64,000 nucleotides of DNA from Piezodorus guildinii (GCA_023052935.1 CM041298.1:54753813-54817812), one strand, 5' to 3'. Positions 8,961-20,020 are shown, numbered from the stretch's first letter. The notes: generated from the letters alone by a model not told the origin. Translations and numbers: made by a program.

Positions 8961-10984
8961 CTATTCCGATTCCTGCTACTATTTCATGATAATCTTCTAT
9001 AATAACGGGCAAGATGTGAATTAAACTTAATATTTGCGAAACTTAATGACTCTAAATGTTTGCGATGAAAAACAATCCACACTTGCGAGCGACTGGGAAA
9101 TGAATAAAACGAATCATGTTGCGCTTAAACATATTCAATCCAAATAAAACAAATAGCATAAAAATAAAATTACATGTAGTGGAATATAGAAATATGACTA
9201 TTTCAATTCTTAACAATAAAATTTAATAGGTTTTTGTGTCGATTTGTTTTGTTTTTTATTTATTATTATTATTTTATTGTATATATATATGAATTTATTT
9301 ATGTTCTATTTTATGTAATTTGGCCATTATTATTATTTTCAGTATATATGGTATGAATGTGGTCTCTTATCAATATTATTATTGTTCATTTTGTAACAAA
9401 TTGTAATATATCTCAATAAAAAAAAACAAAAAAAAAAAAAAACAATAAAATTAAACTGACATTATAGATATAACACAAGCCCACATTACAGCAGCATACA
9501 AACTGCTATTATGGGTTTAAACCGATAAATAAAAAACTAGTTTTCTTTGTAACAAATGATTACTATTGTCATGTATTCTGTCTAATTGTATAGTTGGAAT
9601 GTTATAGCTAATTGTCGAATTGAAAAGTTATATGTTGCGGTTCGATTTGATGACTAATTTGATGACAGGAACAATTTTGTTTAAAAGAGAAGGTTGAAGA
9701 CACTAGCTGAATAGAACATGCATCTGATTCCAAAGGATCGCAGCGCGATTTACGAATTATTAATTGCAGGAAGCGGTTCTTTGTAAAAGAGGATATATAA
9801 AGCGATAGTTTGAAATAAAGTATTCAGGGAGTGGAAAGCTCATAGCTATAATAAGGTTCGTTCTTTTGTATTAGAGGCATGGAAAAGAAAAACACCAGCA
9901 AAAATGGTACATAACCTCTTCAACTCGACATACCTAATAATGACATGAAAGCGCCTGAGAAACCTCAAAATGAATATTACAAAATAGTTCATACGTCACA
10001 TAAGCTATTCTGATTAAAATATCGCACAGCGTTTGCTTCTGCCATATGTTATGACAAGAAGTTAAAAAGAAATACGTGAGGTGGTCACGGACACACTGCA
10101 AGTGAAGATGTGAGGCGTGCCTGACAAGTCCTTTGACGGATTCGATTTAGTGTGACTCATTGTTGAGATGAATGCTCACTCCCTAGGAGGGGTCGCGAAG
10201 AAGGTGGCATGGATAATCCACCACTCCTAAACCAGCGAAGAAACTGAAATCGGTCGGATACACCAACACAAGAACCCTTTTGGTTATAATAATCTAGCCT
10301 CGGTTATTCCGGAAATAGCTGTGATTTGGAACAAAATTGTCTGTTAGACAGAAATATTATCTTTTTTGACATGGATATGTCTTTTGGAAAGGGGTCTGTA
10401 ACTTTCATAGTGTAAAGTTTTTTTACCCACAGTTTGACTCGCTCTACTTCTGCTGGTGTTGCTCGAATCGAAAATTTGATGACAGTTCCCTTTTCAGATA
10501 TTTAGTGGAGAATATTTTTATTATACATATTATATTTTTTGCTAGAACCGTTAAGAAGCTATTGTATTTTGTTTCGAATCAAAAAGTCAAATTTATTAAG
10601 TACTGGGGTTTTATTGAACCCAAGGAGTCCAAGAAGACTTGCTGTAGCTTGAATCGAAAATTTGAAGTTATTTCCGTGTATAACATTTGTCGCTAGGGCC
10701 TATATTGTTGTAAACGAAAAACATCTGGTGCTTATTGTTGGTAATCTGATGCGAAGTAAGGTTTATCCTCTGAGCTAATTTGTTTATAAATGATAGAAAA
10801 TTACCACCTTTATGGTTGTTATTGTGCAGTAGCAGCCACTTGGTGGAGATCCCTAACAATTACATCACTTAAATGTTTTATGTGTCTGTGTAGAGCACGT
10901 GGGATTGATATGTATCACCGTTTACTTTGCAGAAGCCTCACTTTCTTTATTTCGAGGTTTCAACGACTGGTCTAGCGGATCGAA
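8961..10984. other. AT-rich intergenic DNA, no gene seen
   Basis: A TTATTATT-rich part ends in an A-rich run near 9416-9442, which may be the 3' end of an old retroposon. About 10070-10280 is less AT-rich but has no frame I recognise. Confidence 0.45.
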
Positions 10985-11195
10985 AAAGGAAATTGTGAGT
11001 ATTGGGGGGATATGATAGTTGCACAAGAGGCATTACAATGTGAATAGGACGACCTCGACTGTGGGTTGGGTCTGATGGCGCAGGTTGCGACCTAGTAGTC
11101 TAGTCGAGCTTGCCTAGCTGTAACTCTACTCTTCCCAGCATATTATGTGAGTCCAGCTCTTCCACAATATTGATATTAATTAAAAAAAAAAAAAA
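10985..11195 (+). repeat. Possible retroposed fragment ending in poly(A)
   Basis: This stretch is richer in GC than its surroundings and ends in a run of 15 As near 11181-11196. That resembles a SINE or LINE 3' end. No box A/B or coding similarity was clear. Confidence 0.35.
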
Positions 11196-11365
11196 AATTA
11201 TTCTGTCTAAAATAAAAATTTAATTGTAAGAGAACAAATTCTAGGCCCTAAGGCACTGGTTTCATAGGACCCCCGAGGTTCTACACTTGTCTCCTCTCAT
11301 GACCATCTTATTCGGTAGTGTACGTTTCAAAAATGTTTCTGTAAACATTGAGATTTTGCCAATTC

Positions 11366-11870
11366 TTACATTCACTTAACTATATATAAAATACATAGGA
11401 AGGGGAAGTATTTCTATCGTGAAAACTCTCTGTGAAAACTCGTTTTAGGGTCCCCTGAGTCCAAATAATCAGATCTGTGTGTGTGATAAGTCAAGTACGA
11501 AAACGAAAAGTCTGAAGAAACTTAAATTTAAAAAAAAAAAAAAAAAAAAAACGAGATGTTACAACAACCAACTTTTTCATCAAAATTGAACCTGAAGAAC
11601 CACTTGTGTGTATATGTGTATATTTGGTAAGTCTAGTGCGAAAATAATAAGTAGTAAAAAGCTGAAATCTCATATTTTAAGAGCGTCTATGCCTGAGATG
11701 TTACAGCAACTTTTATATCAAAATCGGCCAAGTAGAAAAGCCACTTTATAACATGCATTTTGAACATTTTTACGATTTTCTCAAAAACGGCTTTAGCAAT
11801 TTTTATTCAACTCGCTATATCGATGTAAAATTGAATGGACTTTAATATTATGTAAGTTTCATATATATAT
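11366..11870 (-). repeat. Rep-A copy 1 (partial)
   Basis: Read on the minus strand this matches the CA-rich half of the repeat defined at 27505-28412. Shared blocks include a GGGTC(C/T)CCTGAGTCCAAATAA-like segment, a GT-rich run, and CACTTTATAACATGCATTTT. It stops at an AT dinucleotide run near 11865. Confidence 0.75.
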
Positions 11871-11994
11871 ATATATTTCTAAAAATACAGCTTTTTTTCA
11901 GCCAATTTCATAATTTCTTGAACCCATTTTATAGAGTTAATTTAATGAGGTTTTGTTACCAAGATTTTTATAAAATCTTGTTATTGTTTATCAA

Positions 11995-12112
11995 TTTAAC
12001 GTCACTTTATGTTACTGTAGGATAATCAGACTGTGCTGCAGTGGGAGTCCTAAATTTTGCCTATCCAGGTTTATTGGGATAGGGATCCTTAACGAGTACT
12101 TGAAATGTAGAG
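11995..12112 (-). repeat. SINE-A fragment
   Basis: The 3' half of SINE-A on the minus strand: AACGTCACTTTATG, GTGGGAGTCCTAAATTTTGC, CTATCCAGGTTTA and TTAACGAGTACTTGA blocks match the other copies. Confidence 0.8.
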
Positions 12113-12116
12113 GGAT

Positions 12117-12842
12117 ATAAAAAATCTGGAGCGGGCAACACGCGACTTTCACTTACCTCCATTTTTAAAATCGATTAAAGAATTTCCAAATACAGTTAGA
12201 GATAATAACGAGTGAAACCATTAAAGAATTAATTAAATTTAATTAATATAGAAACGTGTGTTTTATTAAAAACTCTATTATACTATTATCTAAAATAATC
12301 AGTTAAGTTTTATCGACTTTTTATCACTCTTTATTCAATTTTACAAGCTTGTGTAGAAGATAATATATTTTTCAAAGTCTTTCTTTTTCAAACGGTATAT
12401 TATACGTCTATAGTACTGTTCTTATGTTCAAAAACAAAATTGGTGCGCTTTACTTCATTGATAAGCCGCCAGGTTGCAGCACGGTCAACATGAATTTCCC
12501 ATTTCGGGAACCCAAACAATAGTTAGTTTTATCGGCTCTTCAACACTCTCCATTACCCTTTACGATTCCGTGTATCAGATAATATTTTTTTCTGAAATCT
12601 TTAGCTATCCAACGGTATATTATACATCTATATTACTATTGTTATGTTCAAAAACACAAAAAATGTATAAAAAAATATTTGTTGTTTTCTCTTTTAGTTG
12701 TTTATCAAATTCGCTCAACGTGCATATTTAGCTGTTATTTATCAAAGGTAACAAGATAATATAATTATTTTTATAGAATCTATAGAGTTAAAGGTACTTT
12801 AGATGAAGAAAATTTAAAATACCAGTATTTAAGCCCTGTCAT
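12117..12842 (+). repeat. Rep-A copy 2 (CA half missing)
   Basis: It begins ATCTGGAGCGGGCAACACGC then ACTTTCACTTACC and runs to AAGCCCTGTCA, matching the first two thirds of the 27505 copy. The copy contains an internal near-duplicate segment (TATATTATAC… at about 12395 and 12613). Its right end is cut by a LINE fragment. Confidence 0.75.
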
Positions 12843-13530
12843 ACAACAGTGACAGATTGAGAAGGATTATGAATTGCTTTCTAAGATTTGTGTTTGGTAC
12901 CTCGAGATGGTCGCATGTATCCCACCTCTACGACCAGTTGAAGTGGTTATCTCCAACCTTTCAAAGACAATATTTCCTTGGATCATTCCTTTATCAAATC
13001 ATAAACTCCCACCATCCATTTTATGTCTACAGCCTCCTAGTTTTCGAATCCTCAACCTATCACCAGGAAACAAGATCCCGTCTGTCCGACCTCCACACTC
13101 CTTTCCATAGAACCAAAAAATATGATTGCTCATCTTTAGTCCATTCCACTGCCTTATGCAATACTCTCCCTTCAAACATCCGTCATGCTCCTTCCCTATC
13201 ATCGTTCAAATCCCTCCTCTTTCAATACTTCCTTTCTCTTCAGTCAGATGTAAGCTAAGTTTTTTAAGCCAACTTATGTAAGGTGAATTTTACTCTAATG
13301 CACTTACTTTAATGAGATGTAAAAGTTACATTTTATGTTTATTCTTATTTATTTATTTCTAGAGTTTTTAAATAGAGATGGTACTATGACCCTTTCTTCT
13401 TTTTTACATTCTTGTGTTATTTAATTGTAGTTATATATTGTTTTTGGCCAGTTATAATTTATTATTTTGTCCATAATTGTTATTCTTAAGGGACATTGTC
13501 CCAGAATAAAGTTTTTTTTCTATTCTACAA
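12843..13530 (+). mobile_element. 5'-truncated LINE, RT C-terminus and 3' UTR
   Basis: Frame 12857-13258 codes the end of a LINE ORF2. It has RRIMNCFLRFVFGTSRWSHV, LKWLSP…RQYFLGSFLYQI and a NTLPSNIRHAPSLSSFKSLL ending, the pattern of non-LTR reverse transcriptase C-termini (RLxxLxxxFVRFIFG… LWNxLPxxIRxAxSLxxFKxxL). The tail ends CCAGAATAAAGTTTTTTTT. The same family tail recurs near 35250. It is inactive because RT and endonuclease are absent. Confidence 0.8.
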
Positions 13531-13771
13531 ATTAATTTCCAAAATCAAAACAAGAGGATATCCCATGGCTGTCATTCCACCGTGGTAGTTCCTGACAACT
13601 ACTTAAACCTAAAATCAAATAAAAAATTGGTTTAATTGTTAATAACAGAGGAAAGTCCATACAACTAAGATATAATGACAATGATAATATTATTTCTTAT
13701 AACATAAGTCCAATTATAAATTAATTTACTGGCTAATAATATTTTTTAATTGTTGTGTTTTACTTACAGGG

Positions 13772-13816
13772 ATGAAGTTCGTGGACAATGAAATCTCTGA
13801 AGAAAAATGCTTTTAG
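13772..13816 (+). CDS. Small upstream ORF of the FERM gene
   Basis: An ATG at 13772, just after the apparent splice acceptor (TTTACTTACAG, ending 13769), opens a 14-codon frame ending TAG at 13814-13816. It overlaps the FERM start in another frame. Scanning ribosomes would meet it first, so it could reduce FERM translation. Whether it is translated is unknown. Confidence 0.35.
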   Translation: MKFVDNEISEEKCF

Positions 13817-14855
13817 TAGTTTTCAAGTTACTATTCATTATGTAACTGGGCAATTGAGTCTTCAAATAAATACCAAGACAACTGGAAAGGAATTATTTAT
13901 GCAAGTTTGTTGTTGCCTTGGAGTCAAAGAGTTTGAATATTTTGGTCTTCAGTATGAAGGGAAGAAGAAACGTGTAAGATGGCTTCGACCAGGAAAAAAA
14001 GTATATCATATCATAGGAAGTGATGGCACAACTCCATTGTTCTTTTTGGTAAAATATTTTCCAGAAGAAATAGGAAAACTGAATGATAATGCGGCAATTT
14101 CACTTATATACGGCCAATGCAAAAAGGAAATAGTAGCAGGGACATTATTCTGCCCTACCGAAACTAGCATTCTGCTCGCTTCTTATGTGCTTCAAGCAGA
14201 GGAGGGCGATTGGGCCCACATTAACCATTATTCTATAGACCCTGGTTCCATGATACCCAGTACTGTTCTATCACAGTACACAATGTCTCCCATTGCCTGG
14301 GGAGACAGTCTTAAAGATTGGCATAAGGATCATGAAGGCATGACTCCCATAGAGGCACAAATTGAATACCTCAAGATTGCCCAGTACTTGGGGATGTATG
14401 GCGTCAACTATTTCAAAGCCAAAAATGGAGGAGAAATGGTATGGATCGGAATCCATCCCAAAGGTATCAATATATACCAAGAGACGCTGTTGTTTCCCAA
14501 AACCATTCTAAAATGGGTATTCATTAAAATGGTTCACTATTCATGTAAAAAATTCATTGTTCGTCTTGTCTTGGAAACTGTCCAAGAGTATGTTTTTCAA
14601 ATGAAGAACATGAGGACAGCAAGGCTCATTTTCGAGCTTGCTGTCGGCTACCATCACCTTCATGTTCAGAATAGATATTTACCAACGCAAACTAGGAATT
14701 GTAATGAATTAGAAAAGGAGAAATTTAAAGAGACTACAGAAGAATTGCACTCAATTGAAACAACAAAAGGCGATTCCTTCATGAGGAAAATCAAAAAAAG
14801 AAACTCAACCTACTCAAAACTACCCACCCTGAAAGAAGAAGAAATTTCTGAATAA
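13788..14855 (+). CDS. FERM-domain protein, ERM/merlin-like, single coding exon, no C-terminal actin-binding region
   Basis: The 355-residue frame is a FERM module. Lobe F1 is at about residues 9-85 (TTGKELFMQVCCCLGVKEFE, YFGLQYEGKKKRVRWLRPGKKV). F2 is at about 95-205, with CPTETSILLASYVLQAEEGD and EAQIEYLKIAQYLGMYGVNYF close to moesin/merlin. F3 is at about 206-300 (MVWIGIHPKGINIY, FPKT…KKFIV). In ERM proteins this module binds membrane lipids and receptor tails. Here F3 is divergent and the protein ends in a short basic tail without the ERM helical linker or actin-binding C-terminus. An in-frame TGA at 13773 and a splice acceptor just before make 13788 the likely start. AATAAA occurs at 14851 and 14934. 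One exon for a gene normally split suggests a retrocopy or lineage-specific paralogue, yet the frame is intact. Confidence 0.8.
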   Translation: MKSLKKNAFSSFQVTIHYVTGQLSLQINTKTTGKELFMQVCCCLGVKEFEYFGLQYEGKKKRVRWLRPGKKVYHIIGSDGTTPLFFLVKYFPEEIGKLNDNAAISLIYGQCKKEIVAGTLFCPTETSILLASYVLQAEEGDWAHINHYSIDPGSMIPSTVLSQYTMSPIAWGDSLKDWHKDHEGMTPIEAQIEYLKIAQYLGMYGVNYFKAKNGGEMVWIGIHPKGINIYQETLLFPKTILKWVFIKMVHYSCKKFIVRLVLETVQEYVFQMKNMRTARLIFELAVGYHHLHVQNRYLPTQTRNCNELEKEKFKETTEELHSIETTKGDSFMRKIKKRNSTYSKLPTLKEEEISE

Positions 14856-14939
14856 AAATATTTTTTAAGATATCTATGTTCTTTATGAATCTAAGTCTTC
14901 TTAATTTAAACTATACCATTATCAATAAATTACTTTATA

Positions 14940-15639
14940 ATTATTTTTACCTTACTTTATTTATTACATTTAATGCATGGCATTAACTAATTAATCTAAA
15001 CTCTTTCCATTATTATTAGTCCTAATCCTAATTAACACATTCTTAGATTTCTCTTATTCCAAATCTAAAATCCTCAAAAAAATTTTCATGCATTTCTGCA
15101 TATGGAACTCAACCTTCAGAAACACTCTATAGAACTGCTTTCTAGCCCATAGTAATCATAATATTCACTCTATTATCTTTTCGGATCCCTTACATTAATC
15201 TATTAATTCCTCAAAATACATTTATCAGTTTCTTTTTAACATCAATTATTGTTCACTTCTTTGAATTCCAATCTATCCATTGAGATGATCCACCAATAAA
15301 TATATGTATTTCAATAAACACACTAACAGTAATTTTTAAGCACATAATATATGTTAACCTGAGAGCATTTTATTTAAAAATAGTAATTTTATATCATTCA
15401 GCACCAAATCTTAAACAATATAACAAACAGTTTGGCTGTAAAACAAAGGCAATAAACAAAAATCCAAATTTTAAGAATATGAAGGTATTTGATTGTGACA
15501 AATATTATTCAATAAATAATAGATGTAAATGAAAATATATATGACAAAAATTACTTGAAATTTCCAAAATTCAATGTTTGGTTTGTAAGATAACATGGCA
15601 GAACAATGATTTATTCCATTATATCAGCTGCTATTCAAA
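14940..15639. other. AT-rich intergenic DNA, no gene seen
   Basis: No coding frame or complete repeat is recognised. A block at about 15105-15270 (AACTCAACC/CTCTATAGA, ATAGTAATCATAATATTCACTCTATTATC) recurs diverged at about 16335-16570, so it is an old repeat. Confidence 0.45.
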
Positions 15640-15840
15640 CCTGGGGTAGTGGGGAGACCCTCCTGGTGCTTACCAACACAGCCTATATAAAGTGGGTAAC
15701 CAAAATTTAGCGAAAAACCTGGTGATCGAATGTGATATTGTCCAAATGACCTCCTAGTCTAACTCTTAACCCAGAAAAAGAACAGATCCTAACTACATTC
15801 AAACCCAATGATTCCTTCATGGATTGTAAGTGATCTTCCA
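15640..15840 (+). repeat. SINE-B copy (5'-truncated)
   Basis: It matches the 3' part of the 41893 copy: GACCCTCCT(A/G)G, CTATATAAA(A/G)TGG, ACC(A/T)GGT, then CAATGATTCCTTCATGGATTGTA. No head with Pol III boxes is present in this copy. Confidence 0.6.
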
Positions 15841-16577
15841 TTTTTTCACTGATTGCTGTTCCCAAATACTGGAAGCTTGGAACAAACTCTAATGCATAGT
15901 TTCCCCATACAATTTGTTGTCATGGAGTTATCTCAGTCCTTTTAATGCACATCATCTTTGTATTTGTATTTATTTTAAGCCTCATGGTTTTTTATTTCTT
16001 TTCTATTTTGTAGAATTCCTTGACAGCTTCTTGGAATCATCAAACTATGGTCACATAGTTATCATAGGTATCATATCCTCATAACCATGGATTTATACCA
16101 TTTTAGCAAATATTCTTTTGCCATGGTTCAATCTTTTTTTTTTTATAATAATTCTGTGTAGGATTAGATTAAATAGCAACAGTGCTAGTGCGTAGTAGTA
16201 TTTTTTTTTTTTTTTAACGTTTGTTATGTTTATCACTGATATGTTATTTATTTCTGTTGCTCAAGAATTGATTTCTTTAACCTGGAGAGCCCAATAATTT
16301 TAAGTGCTATAAGGATGCTAATCAACCATCTGAAACACTCATCATATAGAGTTGCTTTCTATCCCATAATAATCCAATAATATTCACTCTATTATCATTG
16401 TGAACAAGGTGTTTATATATAGAGTGTTTGTGTTTATATATAAACAAGATGTTTATATATACTCTATATGTAAACTCCTTGCTTTGTGAATCCCTTACAT
16501 TAACCTATTAATTCTTTAAAACCCATTTCCCAGCTTTTTTTCAACATCAATTACTGTTCACTTCTTTGAATTCCAAT
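15841..16577. other. Intergenic DNA with T-runs, no gene seen
   Basis: AT-rich, with two poly(T) runs and a palindromic TATATA/GTTTATATATA cluster near 16410-16470. It contains a second copy of the old repeat seen at 15105-15270. No frame is recognised. Confidence 0.45.
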
Positions 16578-17775
16578 CCATCTATAAAAAATCTGGACCG
16601 AGCAACACACGACTTTCACTAACATCGACTGTTAAAATCAATTTAAAAACTATTAAATATACTTCAATTTGAAAAATATTTCAAGTTGATTTAAATAAAA
16701 CATGTATTCATTTTTATTGGAAACATATGATTTAGATTAAACAATAAAACTGTATTTATTTATTTATTTATTTATGTAACGTCACTTTATGCTACCATGG
16801 CTAATCGGACGATGCTACAGTGGGAGTCCTAAATTTTGCCTATCCAGGTTTTATTAGGATAGGGATCTTTAACGAGTACCTGACATCGCACAGGCTCGGG
16901 ACCACCTTTTAACGTCCCCTCCGAAGGACGGCGTAACTAAGGATTTTTTACTCCCATTAAAAAATCCTAGGACCACCTGCGGATTTGAACCCGTGACCTT
17001 TGGCATGGGAGGCTGTTACGCTAGCCACCCAGCTACAAGTGATCCCCGAGACACATAAAAAAACTGTATTAAATTGTTAATCAGTAATAAGTTTATTCCC
17101 CATTTGTTATTTTTTATATTACCTTTTACAACTTTGTGAATCATATAATGCTTTTTCTAAAATCTTTCTCTTTCCAACGGTATATTATACGTTAATATTA
17201 CTGTTCTTATAAAAAAAAAACAGTTTTGCTCTTTTATCCTTTAGTTGGTCATCAAATTCGTCCAACTTGAATATTTAGCCGTCCTTCATCAATGTCATTA
17301 AGATGATATGGTTATACTTTTGAAATGTATAAAATTAAAGGTAGTTCACTGGAAGAAAATTTAAAATATCTGCTTTTAAGCCCTGTCAGACTATTTCAAT
17401 CAGAATGAAACCTACATGATATTAAAGCCCATTAAATTTTACATCAATATAGCCAAGTTTAATCAAAATTGTTGGAAAATCGTAAAAAGGTGCAAAATGC
17501 ATGGTATAAAGTGGCTGTTAGCCGATTTTTATGAAAGAGTTGCTGCAACATCTCGGGCTTATAGTTGTCTTAAATATGAAATTTTGGTTTTGTGACTAAT
17601 CATTTTTGCGCTAGACTTACCTCACTCACACACACACACACACAGACCTTTTTTCGGGATTTAGTCATTTGGACTCAGGAGACCCTAAAACTCTTATTTC
17701 TAACGAAAACTGGAATTCAAACATTTTCACAATCGCAATACTTTCCCTTACTATATATTTCATATATAATTAATT
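16578..17775 (+). repeat. Rep-A copy 3, split by a SINE-A insertion
   Basis: It begins AAAAATCTGGACCGAGCAACAC plus ACTTTCACTAAC and ends near CAATACTTTCCCTTACTATATA with a GAAAGT tail. It includes the CA run (17627-17644) and GACTCAGGAGACCCTAAAA. A SINE-A occupies 16757-17059 inside it, flanked by 11-bp duplications, so Rep-A is the older insertion. Confidence 0.8.
16757..17059 (-). mobile_element. SINE-A, full-length minus-strand copy
   Basis: A tRNA-derived SINE. On the minus strand the head has a box A-like TAGCTGGGTGGCTAGCGTAA and box B-like GGGTTCAAATCC, giving an internal Pol III promoter. A conserved body and an (AAAT)n tail follow. The 11-bp duplication AAAACTGTATT (16746-16756, 17060-17070) flanks it, marking target-primed insertion. 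Mobility would depend on a LINE. Confidence 0.88.
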
Positions 17776-18289
17776 GAAAGTAATATTTAGTAAATATATT
17801 TAATTTCAATAGACACACCAACATTCAATTTCTAAGCACATTATATATGTTATCGTGAGACCATTTTATTTTTTTTTTTAATTAATTTTTTATTATTTAT
17901 TACCAAATCGTGAACGATGTAACAAATGGTTTGGTTGTAAAATAAAGAAAATAAATGAGAAAAAAAAAGTACAATAATTGTTTACAGCACTCTTTTGACA
18001 TTCTTTTTGGTAAAAACTTTGTTTAATCAAGAATAAATTCATTATTGAATGAATGAATGAATGAATAAATGCTTTATTTACATAATATACAAAATAGTAA
18101 TAACATATATATATATATATACATTTTTTTGAGATCAAAGCCCACAAGACAATGGCGTTAAGCCGTCTGTCGAGTTGCCCCTTTTTCTTTTCTTTTTTTT
18201 TTCAGTTTTGATAATAATTTATACATATTTTTTTTTGTAACGTTATGATTTATTTTTATTTATTGTAAAGATTTAATAATTAAAATGCT

Positions 18290-18931
18290 GCACTAAAAAA
18301 ATTTCTGTAGTTTATCTTCACAAAATTCCGCGACTTTAATTCCTCTTTCATCTATTTTACCGTCTTTTGAATTTCTTATTTCAGTTGTTAAGTTTGTTCC
18401 CTCTAAAATTCCATTAGGACATATTTTCAATTTTCCAGTGTGAGCATTTCAGTCACCGATAAGAACAACATCATAATTTCTAGTCAATTCAATTAATTCT
18501 ATTACTTCATCAAATTCACTATTCCAATTACTGGAATTTAAATAGATCGGAACCAGATATATTATTTTTTCATTAATTTTTAACTTAATACAAATTTTAT
18601 TTTGAATAATGCAGTATTCAGCTTGATTTTTATTGAATTTTGTTTTATTAAAGCGCCATATAGATAGATATCCCCCACTGGTTCTTCCCATTATCCCTCC
18701 CTTTATAGCATCTATAAACTTCAATTCGAAATCTAAAAATTTTTGTTTATAAAATAAAACATTTTCTTATACTAAAAATGTCTCTACCAACAAAAAATAT
18801 CGAATTTTTTGACAAATTAAAAAAACAAAAAACATTTTCTTTAGATTTAATTCCCCTTATATTATAAAATGAAATATTTATCTCACCTAAATTATTAATA
18901 ATAGCTTTATCACTCTCACTTATACCATTTT
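18290..18931 (-). pseudogene. LINE ORF2 fragment: AP endonuclease N-terminal part
   Basis: Minus-strand frames show ISFYNIRGIKSK (first endonuclease motif), GGYLSIW, and VVLIGD followed by a TGA and then NAHTG, the GDxNAxTG metal/catalytic motif. A frameshift lies near 18730 and the TGA near 18446. Homology stops at about 18300, where the internal deletion begins. Confidence 0.7.
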
Positions 18932-19900
18932 TTACACTAACTTTCCTTCGTTTTTTGAACTAGCACTGGAGGTAGACGGTTGACTGTTATCGGGGGCCGC
19001 CTCACCGCTACGGAGATCCTCTTCAAGAACTGCTTTCATGCTCTTCATCACTTCTTCGGAAAATGTAGTTCCCATTATTTCTTCCAGAATCCTTATTCCA
19101 TCTTTTCCATCACATTTAAGACCCTCATCAAAGTCCCAGAAGAACCTTTTGTTTTTAAATAAAAGGTAGAAATCTCTAATTTGGACAACAGCGCTCTTAT
19201 CCACTTGTATAATTTTTTCCTTTATCCTCCATAGGCACCTTCTTCTCTTCCTAGTTCTTCCAGAAAGATCCCTGTGTATAAAGATCCCACTGCCTTTTAA
19301 CTTCCTTGAATTTTTCAGAATATCCCATATAATTTTTTCGTTATCGAATTCTGCTAGAACTATGTTTTTTTGCGTGTTATTCTTGATTTTAAAAGCATTA
19401 TTAATTGTTACATTATTTACACTAAGCACTTCGTCGCATAAAGTCTTGATAGTTTTTGGAATATCTTCGTTACTTCCTCTTAGACCCCTGAATATGAGGT
19501 TTTTCATTTTATTTTTATTAATCAAATTCTCAATAATATTACTCATATGTTTCTCTTTTTCTTTTAATGTTTTGATTTCTTTTCTTAACTCTTCATTTTC
19601 TATTAGTAATTTATTTTCTAACAATTTAAAATCTTCTTTTGATGGTATATCTTTTTTTAGAGATTTAAATTTAACGTCTAACATTTTATTAAACCGTTCC
19701 ATCATTTTTTCTATTTCCATGGCTTCTATTGTTTCAGTCTGAACTTTTTTATTTTTTATTTCTTCAGGGGAATTTATAATCCGTTTTCTTTTCGTTGAAT
19801 CTACAGATTTTGGTGAAGAGATACCTTCATTAAGCTCTTTTTTTCTATTCATATATTTACGAGCCAATAGGTTTGACAAGTAAATAAACAGTACTGCCAC
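18932..19900 (-). CDS. LINE ORF1 protein (coiled coil plus RRM-like domain)
   Basis: The 322-residue frame is intact. After a charged N-terminus, residues about 55-125 form a long coiled coil (MMERFNKMLDVKFKSLKKDI and following heptads). Residues about 127-210 look like the L1 ORF1p RRM: KNLIFRGLRG, INNAFKIKN, IVLAEFDNEK, then SRKLKGSGIFIHRDLSGRTR. A lysine/arginine-rich stretch and a C-terminal Ser-rich tail follow. Such proteins trimerise and coat the LINE RNA. No zinc knuckle is present. The family is inferred from the pattern; the clade is not certain. Confidence 0.75.
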   Translation of the reverse strand: MAVLFIYLSNLLARKYMNRKKELNEGISSPKSVDSTKRKRIINSPEEIKNKKVQTETIEAMEIEKMMERFNKMLDVKFKSLKKDIPSKEDFKLLENKLLIENEELRKEIKTLKEKEKHMSNIIENLINKNKMKNLIFRGLRGSNEDIPKTIKTLCDEVLSVNNVTINNAFKIKNNTQKNIVLAEFDNEKIIWDILKNSRKLKGSGIFIHRDLSGRTRKRRRCLWRIKEKIIQVDKSAVVQIRDFYLLFKNKRFFWDFDEGLKCDGKDGIRILEEIMGTTFSEEVMKSMKAVLEEDLRSGEAAPDNSQPSTSSASSKNEGKLV

Positions 19901-20020
19901 TGACCTTGCTAGATAAGAGACCAGATACGAGACGGCTTACAGATCCCGGGTGGGGGCTATCCTGTTCAGGCCCGCTCCAGATAACACCAGGTGAAGCCAA
20001 AAATTAGCAAATTCATTATT

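Larger units (their letters stand above)
18047..20008 (-). mobile_element. ORF1-retaining LINE derivative with internal deletion (HAL1-like), 1,962 bp
   Basis: The 12-mer AAATTCATTATT occurs at 18035-18046 and 20009-20020 as a target duplication. Read on the minus strand, the element has a 5' UTR, an intact ORF1, the start of an AP-type endonuclease, and then jumps to a 3' UTR with an AATAAA-like end and an (ATTC)n tail. Reverse transcriptase is absent. Both ends are present, so this is not ordinary 5' truncation. It resembles mammalian HAL1 elements in keeping ORF1 and losing ORF2. An AT run interrupts the 3' part near 18105-18122. Confidence 0.78.

Noticed and set aside
12474..12731. 85-codon plus-strand frame
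   Set aside because: It lies within a Rep-A copy, has low-complexity hydrophobic composition and is not preserved in other copies.
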